Assembly: GCF_026278345.1 (NCBI RefSeq)
Contig: NZ_CP111085.1
Span: 446,001-510,000, forward strand
DNA: 64,000 nucleotides
From: Tellurirhabdus rosea
GTDB lineage: Bacteria > Bacteroidota > Bacteroidia > Cytophagales > Spirosomataceae
Direction of reading: 5' to 3'
The notes under the pieces were generated by a model, which was not told the origin of the DNA, did no database searches, and worked only from the letters and a program-made list of their open reading frames with translations. Shown here one piece after another: positions 52,123 to 59,269 of this stretch (its first letter is position 1; each line of letters starts with the position of its first letter). The translations under genes were made by a program, and so were the position numbers.

Positions 52123-53709
52123 ATGCGAATACACACCAGAAATTTGAAAAAGTCCGACTACGACGACCTCAAAGAGGCCATGATCGAGTCGTATAGCGGC
52201 ATTGGCGGGGATTATTGGGAAAAAAACCTGATTGATAAACTGCTGCGCCTGTTCCCCGAAGGCCAGTTCTGCGTCGAGGTCGATGACAAGGTCGTGGCCT
52301 GCGCGCTGGCGATCCGGGTCAAGTATTCCGACTTCGGCGACTCGCACACGTACTACGAAATTACGGGCGGCTACACGTTTGATACCCACAACCCCAAGGG
52401 CGACTGGCTGTACGGGCTGGAACTGTTCGTCCACCCGGATTACCGCTCCCTTCGGCTGGGCCGACGCCTCTACGATGCCCGGAAGGAGCTGTGCGAGCAG
52501 CTGAACCTGAAAGGCATTCTGGCCGGCGGACGCATTCCGAAATACCAGCAGTACGCCGACAAGCTGACGCCCCGGGAGTACATTCAGCAGGTAAAGCAGA
52601 AGGAAATCTACGACCCGACGCTGACGTTCCAGCTGTCGAACGATTTTCACGTCAAGAAAGTCCTGCGGGGTTATCTGCCGGGCGATACCGAGTCGAAGGA
52701 ATTTGCCACGCTGCTGGAATGGAACAACATTTATTACGCCGACGAAAAAAAGAAAAAGCCGCATACCGACCAGATCATCCGGCTGGGTGTGGTGCAATGG
52801 CAGATGCGCCATTTTCCGGACTTGAAGGCGTTTTACGACCAGATTGAGTTTTTCGTGGACGTGGTCAGCGACTACAAAGCGGACTTTCTCGTCCTGCCGG
52901 AATTCTTTAATACGCCCCTGATGGCGCAGTTCAACACACTGCCCGAACCACAGGCCATTCGGAAGCTGGCCGAGTACACGACCGACGTTCGGGACAAACT
53001 GACCGAATTCGCCATCTCGTACAACGTGAACATCGTCGGTGGCTCCATGCCGCTGGTCGAAGAGGGCAAGCTTTACAACGTGGCCTATTTATGCCGCCGC
53101 GACGGGACGTTCGAGGAATACCGGAAAATTCACATTACGCCCAACGAGGTCCGGCACTACGGCATGGTGGGCGGCCACGAAATCCGGGCGTTCGATACCG
53201 ACTGCGGGAAGGTCGGTCTGCTGATCTGCTACGACGTGGAGTTCCCCGAACTGGGCCGGATTCTGGCCCAGCAGGGCGCGCAGATCGTTTTTGTGCCTTT
53301 CCTGACCGATACGCAGAACGGCTATTACCGAGTTCGGAACTGCGCCCAGGCCCGGGCCATCGAAAACGAGTGCTACATTGCCATCTCGGGCTGCGTGGGC
53401 AACCTGCCCAACGTCCCGAACATGGACATCAACTTTGCCCAGTCGGCCGTGTTTACGCCTTCGGATTTTCAGTTTCCCAACAACGCCATCAAGGCCGAGG
53501 CCACGCCGAATACCGAGATGGTGATGATTGCCGACGTGGACCTGTCGCATCTGAAGGAACTGCACGAATTCGGCTCGGTGCAGAACCTGAAAGACCGGCG
53601 GACGGACCTCTACGAAGTGTCGGTGAAGAAGGTTTCCCGCAAAAACGGCAAAAAAGCCTCGCCGGACAACGATCCGGAGGTGATGCCGTCGGTCGTGGTG
53701 GTCTCCTGA
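52123..53709 (+). CDS. GNAT-nitrilase fusion protein
   Basis: 528 residues. The N-terminal ~200 residues form a GNAT domain (TRNLKKSDYDDLKEAM; acetyl-CoA site near VHPDYRSLRLGRRLYDARK). Residues from about 222 form a carbon-nitrogen hydrolase domain with the catalytic triad E260 (LPEFF), K335 (RKIHIT) and C369 (ICYDVEFPEL). This two-domain architecture exists in other bacteria, where an amidase is linked to an acetyltransferase; the physiological substrate is unknown. Context: after threonine aldolase and before a strong terminator, probably its own transcription unit. Confidence 0.92.
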   Translation: MRIHTRNLKKSDYDDLKEAMIESYSGIGGDYWEKNLIDKLLRLFPEGQFCVEVDDKVVACALAIRVKYSDFGDSHTYYEITGGYTFDTHNPKGDWLYGLELFVHPDYRSLRLGRRLYDARKELCEQLNLKGILAGGRIPKYQQYADKLTPREYIQQVKQKEIYDPTLTFQLSNDFHVKKVLRGYLPGDTESKEFATLLEWNNIYYADEKKKKPHTDQIIRLGVVQWQMRHFPDLKAFYDQIEFFVDVVSDYKADFLVLPEFFNTPLMAQFNTLPEPQAIRKLAEYTTDVRDKLTEFAISYNVNIVGGSMPLVEEGKLYNVAYLCRRDGTFEEYRKIHITPNEVRHYGMVGGHEIRAFDTDCGKVGLLICYDVEFPELGRILAQQGAQIVFVPFLTDTQNGYYRVRNCAQARAIENECYIAISGCVGNLPNVPNMDINFAQSAVFTPSDFQFPNNAIKAEATPNTEMVMIADVDLSHLKELHEFGSVQNLKDRRTDLYEVSVKKVSRKNGKKASPDNDPEVMPSVVVVS

Positions 53710-53726
53710 CCGGGGTCTAATCCGGT

Positions 53727-53769
53727 AAAAATCGCCGTTCCTGCTTCCGGGAACGGCGATTTTCTTTTT
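53727..53769 (+). terminator. Rho-independent terminator of the GNAT-nitrilase gene
   Basis: 14-bp stem AAAATCGCCGTTCC/GGAACGGCGATTTT with a short loop and a TTTTCTTTTT tail. Confidence 0.93.
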
Positions 53770-53875
53770 ATCCCCTTTTTCTACCGGTTCATTAATCCTT
53801 TTGCCCGACTCAGCTTCTAAGCGTTGTAATTCTTCCGATTACGTGACAACTTTCTTCTGTTAAACAACAACGCTA

Positions 53876-54289
53876 ATGAACATGAAGACGGTAATTCCAA
53901 CGTACGTACGCCCCGCTTCCACCGACCCGTGGAGCTATGGCCAGTCCATTCCGGCCTCTATGCCCGCCACGGGTCGCCGGGCGCGGACCCTGACCGTTTC
54001 CGGTTTTAACACCGCCGACGACCGGCCGCTGTTCCCCGTTGACCTGCCCGGCCAGTTGCGCCAGGCGGCCCGTAATCTCCGGCTTCTGCTGAATCATGGC
54101 GGCTTTGCGTCCGATGACGTGGTCCGCATGACCCTGTACACAACCCACCCGGAAGCCCTCACGGTGGTCTACAGCACGTGGGCAAAGTGGCTGAACAAAC
54201 TGGGGATTAGCCCGGTCTGCGCCCTTGTCCCCGTTTCCCGGCTGTCACACCCGGAGATGCTCGTGGAAGTGGAAGTGTCGCTGATGTGA
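53876..54289 (+). CDS. RidA (YjgF/UK114) family protein
   Basis: 137 residues, one Rid domain. The conserved core is recognisable as LTVSGFNTADDRPLFPVDLPGQLRQAARNLRLLL (in separate blocks), GGFASDDVVRMTLYTTHPEA and ALVPVSRLSHPEMLVEVEVSL. The imine-hydrolysing arginine of true RidA sits in the loop corresponding to SRLSHPE (R/S context), so deaminase activity is possible but not certain. The ATG at 53876 or the one at 53882 could be used. It converges on the enolase-superfamily gene with 6 nt between stops. Confidence 0.85.
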   Translation: MNMKTVIPTYVRPASTDPWSYGQSIPASMPATGRRARTLTVSGFNTADDRPLFPVDLPGQLRQAARNLRLLLNHGGFASDDVVRMTLYTTHPEALTVVYSTWAKWLNKLGISPVCALVPVSRLSHPEMLVEVEVSLM

Positions 54290-54295
54290 CAGCAC

Positions 54296-55705
54296 TCAGG
54301 TCCGGTCGGAGGTGACCAGCGCCTGATAATGTCCCGATGGTTCAAAGATGCCGCCGCTTTCGGCGTAAAAGTCTGCGTCCGTCTGGTAAACGCCCTTGAC
54401 GGTCTTCGTCCAGCGGGCTCCGGCCCGGGGGTGATACGACAGCATGGTGTTCCAGTTTTTGTAATACTGATGCCCGTTGGTTTCCTGCAGCCCAAGCGAC
54501 ATGCCCGGAAACGGGGCCAGCCGCGCGGCAACGGCCTTGTTCCAGTCCTGTAAAATCGGATTTACGGTCAGGTCGGCGCAGAAGCAGGGAATGTTCTTTT
54601 CCGACGCCAGCTGCGCAATTTTCATGGTCATGCTCAGCGTTTTGGCGATGGCTTTCAGGGCAATGGCCCCGTAGCCCTGTTCGATGCGGCGGGCCGCGTC
54701 TTCTACGGTATGCGCACTTTCGTCGGCGGCAATCCGTACGCCGACATCCCCGACATAGACTTCATTCTCCTCCGCAAACGGTTCTTCCACCACGGCAATC
54801 TGCTCCAGCGCGCCGATTTTGCGGGCATGGTCCAGAAACCGCAGCAGCGTCTCTTTCTTCTCGTAGCGGCCGTTGGCGTCGAAGTAATACGGAATTTTGC
54901 CGGACTTCGTGTGCGGCGTTTCGTAATGGCCGATGGCTTTGTGGAGCGCCGTCAGGAAGGCGATGTCCTTTTCCAGCATTTCGGCCTGCGTTCCGGCCGA
55001 GCCGGTTTTCAGCTTCATGATAAAATACCCTTCGTCCGCAGCCTGTTTGATCCGCTCGACCGGCGTTCCCACGCTGAACGACGGGATGCTCGCCACTTTG
55101 TCGTGGCGGTGCGACAGGCCTTTCCGGTACGTTTCGGGCACCATCGCGTCGAAGGTTTTCAGCCCGTTGCGGTGCGCGTAGAGCAGCCAGGCCGCATTGT
55201 CGACCGGCACCAGCGCGTTGAGGGCGAAGGTTTTGCGCAGGTTCGGGTTGCCCGTGACCGTTTTTCCGTACGCCAGCACGTCCGGAAACAGGTCGTCCAG
55301 CAGCTGGACCGGATTGGTAAACGACCGGCCTTTCAGCAGTTGCAGGGCCCGTTCGCTCAGGGCGTACATCAGCGCATTTCCCCCGCTTTCGGAATGCTGT
55401 TCGAACACTTTTGCATCCGACCAGAGGATGTTCTGCGTCCCCAGCCCCACTTTCCCCGTGCCGGATTCGTCTTCGAGGTAAGCGACCGTCTGCCAGGCTT
55501 CCGTAATGGCGCTGCCTTTGAAGCGGTACGGATTCAGCGGTTCGCGTTCAAAATTGGAGGCTACTTTTTGGACGGTAATTCGGGCCGGGGCAGCCACCGG
55601 CAGCGGCACGGACGACGCGGCCCCGGTCGCGGCCATCAGGGCACCCAGACTGCCGACGAAATTCCGGCGGGTCATGGGCAGGTTATCAGCAGGCAGATGC
55701 TTCAT
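54296..55705 (-). CDS. Exported enolase-superfamily protein (muconate lactonizing/mandelate racemase group)
   Basis: 469 residues from the ATG at 55705 (an extension back to 55798 has no signal sense). A Tat signal, TRRNFVGSLGALMAATGAA, precedes the barrel. Enolase-superfamily acid/base and metal ligands can be seen as KLKTG (KxK base), YYFDANGRY (Asp metal ligand), VEEPF (Glu), IAADESAH (Asp) and ALKAIAK (second base Lys), in the correct order. Export is uncommon for this superfamily. Dipeptide epimerase or a sugar-acid dehydratase are both possible; I cannot choose. Confidence 0.85.
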   Translation of the reverse strand: MKHLPADNLPMTRRNFVGSLGALMAATGAASSVPLPVAAPARITVQKVASNFEREPLNPYRFKGSAITEAWQTVAYLEDESGTGKVGLGTQNILWSDAKVFEQHSESGGNALMYALSERALQLLKGRSFTNPVQLLDDLFPDVLAYGKTVTGNPNLRKTFALNALVPVDNAAWLLYAHRNGLKTFDAMVPETYRKGLSHRHDKVASIPSFSVGTPVERIKQAADEGYFIMKLKTGSAGTQAEMLEKDIAFLTALHKAIGHYETPHTKSGKIPYYFDANGRYEKKETLLRFLDHARKIGALEQIAVVEEPFAEENEVYVGDVGVRIAADESAHTVEDAARRIEQGYGAIALKAIAKTLSMTMKIAQLASEKNIPCFCADLTVNPILQDWNKAVAARLAPFPGMSLGLQETNGHQYYKNWNTMLSYHPRAGARWTKTVKGVYQTDADFYAESGGIFEPSGHYQALVTSDRT

Positions 55706-55781
55706 GCGGAGGGACGGTAAGGAGCAGGAAAAGGTACGGTTAGAAAAGCGCCTCCCCCGCGAAAACTCCTCATAACCACCC

Positions 55782-55807
55782 AAAAGCCCGGACCGCATGG
55801 CCCGGGC
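55782..55807 (-). terminator. Rho-independent terminator of the GDPD gene
   Basis: Stem GCCCGG/CCGGGC with a 10-nt loop, followed on the minus strand by TTTTGG. It lies 28 nt beyond the GDPD stop. Confidence 0.65.
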
Positions 55808-55834
55808 GGGTCAGTCCGCCGTTCGTTTAACCCG

Positions 55835-56680
55835 TTATCGCGTTGCCTTGTAGGCTTCCAGCGGCCGGTCGGTGGAAAGGATGTCGGCTCCGTTTTTGAC
55901 AAATTCCTTATAAACCTGGTCGCCTTTGGCGATGGCCTGTTTGTCGAGGTTGCCGAGCGTACCCAGAATGCACGGAATGCCTTTTCTGCGGAGAAACTGG
56001 TACAGCTCCCGGTCGGCCTCGCGGACGCCGATGAAGGCCAGCATGCGGTTGTCCGGAATACCGAGTTCCCGCAGCCGGTCGTAATCGGCTCGGTTGCGGA
56101 CGTTAACCGAAATCATCAGTTCCGGGTCCAGCTTGTGGATTTTGGCGGCGTCCGTCGAGTTGTAGGTAATCACGGCGGCATAATCCTTCGCGCCCGTTTT
56201 CCGGATGGCCTCGACCACTTTTTCAAACGGCACGCTCCGCTTCACGTCCAGCGTGAACGTCGCTTTGCCTTTGCCCCAGCGCAGCACGTCTTCGAGCGTC
56301 GGGATTTTATAGCTGGTCAGTTTGCCTTCGTTGTCCTCCAGTTTCAGCGTCTGGCAATACGCCCAGGTCACGTCGCTCAAGGCGCCCTGGCCCGTGGTGG
56401 TGCGTTCCAGCGTGTTGTCGTGCATCATCATCAGCACGCTGTCTTTGGTGAGCGAAATGTCGCACTCGATCGTTACGGGCATGCGTTTGGCGAGGTACTC
56501 GAACGACTCGATGCAGTTTTCGGGATAGCCCGTGATGTCGCCGCCGCCGCGGTGGGCACTGATGAGGGCTTTGCCGGGGGCGGGTTTAAAGTACTCGTAA
56601 AGGCCGTTTTTGGGAACGCTGACGAACGTTTTGGGGGCACAACCCGCCAGCAGCAGAAAGGCGATGAAGTATTTTTTCAT
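55835..56680 (-). CDS. Lipoprotein glycerophosphodiester phosphodiesterase
   Basis: 281 residues from the ATG at 56680. Lipobox LLAGC (Cys14). GDPD landmarks in order: ISAHRGG (catalytic His), PENCIESFEYL, IECDISLTKDSV (Glu/Asp metal ligands), MMHDNTLERTT (second His) and the C-terminal LSTDRP. It hydrolyses glycerophosphodiesters from phospholipid turnover at the outer membrane or periplasmic face. It starts about 100 nt downstream of the fused spermidine-synthase-like gene's end. Confidence 0.92.
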   Translation of the reverse strand: MKKYFIAFLLLAGCAPKTFVSVPKNGLYEYFKPAPGKALISAHRGGGDITGYPENCIESFEYLAKRMPVTIECDISLTKDSVLMMMHDNTLERTTTGQGALSDVTWAYCQTLKLEDNEGKLTSYKIPTLEDVLRWGKGKATFTLDVKRSVPFEKVVEAIRKTGAKDYAAVITYNSTDAAKIHKLDPELMISVNVRNRADYDRLRELGIPDNRMLAFIGVREADRELYQFLRRKGIPCILGTLGNLDKQAIAKGDQVYKEFVKNGADILSTDRPLEAYKATR

Positions 56681-56782
56681 GGAATGATCAACCGCACCGG
56701 ACGCCCGGTGCAAAAACACAAAGGTAAGCCCAAAGGCCCGGATTCTGGGTACCAAATTATTGTTTCTGGGTCAGCTCAGCCG

Positions 56783-59113
56783 TTAAAAAGGCATCCGGAG
56801 ATAGCCGCGGTACCGCCGGTAAGCCGACTTCCACTCTTCCGGCAGACTGTATTCATCGCGCGGGTACAGGTCGGTGTTCACCTCTCCGGCGACCTGATTG
56901 CCGGGCGCGAGCACCGTCAGCTTTCCTTCGTACGGAGCCACCAGCCCGGTCATGTCGATGCCGCTGCGCCCAAAGTGGGCTTTGGTAAACGGATGATTCA
57001 GGCGCTCCCGGACCGCCTGCCAGTCAATCCGGATGGGCTGATTGCTGCCGATAAGCATAAAACCTTCGGCATACGCCACGTAGGGAAACGCCTTGCAAAA
57101 GGTGGTCAGCACCCGGGGCGTGGGGCACCAGCTGACGGCCATACCGCCCGGTTTCAGGCGTTCTTTGAGCAGCTGGAAATATTCGAGCGAATAAATGTTT
57201 CCGGAAAAAGCCGAGTTCGGCCGCAGCGCATCGGCCTCGATGACATCGTAGCGGTCGGGCATGGTCCGCAGCTGGTAACGTCCGTCGTGCAGCACCAGCC
57301 GGAGCCGCCGGTCGTCGAGCACGCGGGCGATGGCCGTGTCCCCGGCCTGGGCGGCGTACTCCGACAGCACATCGGGCTGGTTGCTCATGATTTCGAAGCA
57401 GACAATCTCCCGCGTTTCGGGCCGGGCGGCGATGCCGTTCAGCGTCCCGGACGAACCGAGGCCAATCACCGCCACTTTCTGAGGGTTCGGGTGAATCAGC
57501 ACCGGAAGTCCGCCGAGCAGGGTGTGGATGGCATCGCGGTGGTAAGGCATAATGCTTTGCCCGAGCCCGTTGGCGAAGACAACCCCGATGCGGGTGTTCT
57601 CTTCGGGGAATAACTTGATGATGGACAGCCCGGACTGGTTTTCGTCGTACAGAAACCGATCGTCCTCCGGAATGCCGTTCAGTTGGCGCCAGAGGCGGAA
57701 ATTGCCCGGCAGGATCATCACCGCCAGCAACAGCAGCGTCGTCAGACCCAGTGTGCCGAACAGGCTGAGGTACTTCCGCGAAAACAGCAGCAGGCAGTAG
57801 ATAAATCCAAATGCCGCGATGCCCTTCAGCAGCATGGCCGTTCCGAACACCGGGAAGCCTACCCAGGTGACCCACCAGGCTCCCAGCGCCGAGCCGACGA
57901 TGTTGATGAACTGCAGCCAGCCGACCTTCCGCCCGACTTCTTCGTATTTATCCTGAATCAGCGACTGGGAAACGGAAAAACTCAGGCCCATCAGAAACGT
58001 CGGGACGAAGAGCAGAAACATCGGAATCAGCACGTAGGTGGGAAAGCCGTAGGTCAGGCTGAGGTTGGGTTCGTAACTGGCGAAATAGTCCCACAGGTAC
58101 CGGAGACTGTCCATGCGGCTGATGGCATTGACGAAAATGCCGACCGAAAGCCCGGTATACAGGTACAGGCCCAGTTGCGCCAGCAGAAAAATCCGTTCCC
58201 GACCTGCCGCCGAACGGCCCCGGGTCAGCCAGGAACCGACCGCCGTGCCGAGGGCCATCGAACCCAGGTAGATCGCCAGCAGGATGGAGAACGTCAGCGA
58301 GACGGATTTGATGAGCGTCTCCAGAATCCGGAACCAGATCAGTTCCAGCGAAAGCGCCGCAAAGCCCGAAAGCGCGTACTGCACCGACCAGGCCGTCAGG
58401 GTTGGCGTAAAGGACAGCGGCTCGGTACGGGCACCGGCGACTTTCTCCGTTGCGGACCCCGTAAAACGGCGCAGCCAAAGACCCAGCGCGAGCGCCCCGA
58501 CCGCGCAAAGCCCGTTGAACACCATGCCCACCCACAAGGCCCGTTCGTAGCCCATCGCCCGCACCAGCACCACGCCCGTCGCCAGCGCCCCGAAGGCCGC
58601 GCCCAGCGTGTTGACGAAATACAACAGACTGATGTACCGCGACTGCTCGCCCATGTCGCCCAGCCGAAATGCCCGCGACAATACCGGCAGCGATACGCCC
58701 ATCAAAAACGTGGGCACCAGCAGGACGCCGAACACCAGCGCGTACAGCAGCAGGATGTTTTCGCCCGCCGCGGGTCCCGATTCGTAGAGCCAGTCGTAAA
58801 GGAGTCTTTTACTGAACGCCGCAAAAAGCAGAATACCCAGTTCGGCCACCACGAAGTAAAGCAGATTGGTCGCCGGGCGGCTGCGGTCGGCCAGCCTCCC
58901 GCCCACCAGATAGCCAATGCCGAGTCCGGACATGAACGCCGTCACGATCAGACTGATGCTAACGGTATCAGAGCCCGTATAAAAGACCAGCATGCGCTGC
59001 CAGATTACCTGATACAGAAGGGCGGCAAATCCGGAAAGAAAGAAGAGTCCAAGCAGGACGGCGAGGGTGAGGCGAACGACAAGACGGGATGGAAGAAGAG
59101 CAGTCGGCAGCAT
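56783..59113 (-). CDS. Membrane-bound MFS-like/spermidine-synthase-like fusion protein
   Basis: 776 residues. The first ~480 contain about 14 membrane helices in two similar halves (SGFAALLYQVIWQRML and SGFAALSLELIWFRIL are the matched first helices), the widespread 'SpeE-fused' membrane module. The C-terminal ~280 residues resemble a Rossmann methyltransferase/spermidine synthase fold (VAVIGLGSSGTLNGIA, ARVLDDRRLRLVLHDGRYQL, IYSLEYFQLLKERLKPGGMAV). The usual glycine-rich GxGDGG is GLGSSG here, so true aminopropyltransferase activity is doubtful. Function unknown; possible lipid or polyamine methyl/aminopropyl transfer at the membrane. Confidence 0.85.
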   Translation of the reverse strand: MLPTALLPSRLVVRLTLAVLLGLFFLSGFAALLYQVIWQRMLVFYTGSDTVSISLIVTAFMSGLGIGYLVGGRLADRSRPATNLLYFVVAELGILLFAAFSKRLLYDWLYESGPAAGENILLLYALVFGVLLVPTFLMGVSLPVLSRAFRLGDMGEQSRYISLLYFVNTLGAAFGALATGVVLVRAMGYERALWVGMVFNGLCAVGALALGLWLRRFTGSATEKVAGARTEPLSFTPTLTAWSVQYALSGFAALSLELIWFRILETLIKSVSLTFSILLAIYLGSMALGTAVGSWLTRGRSAAGRERIFLLAQLGLYLYTGLSVGIFVNAISRMDSLRYLWDYFASYEPNLSLTYGFPTYVLIPMFLLFVPTFLMGLSFSVSQSLIQDKYEEVGRKVGWLQFINIVGSALGAWWVTWVGFPVFGTAMLLKGIAAFGFIYCLLLFSRKYLSLFGTLGLTTLLLLAVMILPGNFRLWRQLNGIPEDDRFLYDENQSGLSIIKLFPEENTRIGVVFANGLGQSIMPYHRDAIHTLLGGLPVLIHPNPQKVAVIGLGSSGTLNGIAARPETREIVCFEIMSNQPDVLSEYAAQAGDTAIARVLDDRRLRLVLHDGRYQLRTMPDRYDVIEADALRPNSAFSGNIYSLEYFQLLKERLKPGGMAVSWCPTPRVLTTFCKAFPYVAYAEGFMLIGSNQPIRIDWQAVRERLNHPFTKAHFGRSGIDMTGLVAPYEGKLTVLAPGNQVAGEVNTDLYPRDEYSLPEEWKSAYRRYRGYLRMPF

Positions 59114-59141
59114 GAATGTTTAGGTAATTCCCACCAAAATA

Positions 59142-59181
59142 AGTGCCCCGCCGGTTATAATCAACTGGCGGGGCGCTTTTG
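59142..59181. terminator. Hairpin terminator downstream of leuS
   Basis: 15-bp stem AGTGCCCCGCCGGTT/AACTGGCGGGGCGCT with two G-T type mismatches and an 8-nt loop. T-rich tails occur on both sides. Confidence 0.8.
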
Positions 59182-59184
59182 TGG

Positions 59185-59263
59185 CCCGGAATGTTATTCC
59201 GGGAATCCCTTCTCAATCTTCCAGACGGCACGGAATAGACAGTGCCCGGAATATCATTTCGGG
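59185..59263. repeat. Two similar small palindromes between leuS and the next gene
   Basis: CCCGGAATGTTATTCCGGG (59185-59203) and CCCGGAATATCATTTCGGG (59245-59263) are each self-complementary (7-8-bp arms) and resemble one another, 41 nt apart. They may be a degenerate member of the repeat class, arranged as a direct repeat of two hairpins. Confidence 0.7.
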
Positions 59264-59269
59264 TTACGG

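Noticed and set aside
59185-59263. Operator palindromes for a regulator
   Set aside because: They are downstream of leuS and not close to a recognisable promoter; resemblance to the intergenic hairpin class explains them more simply.
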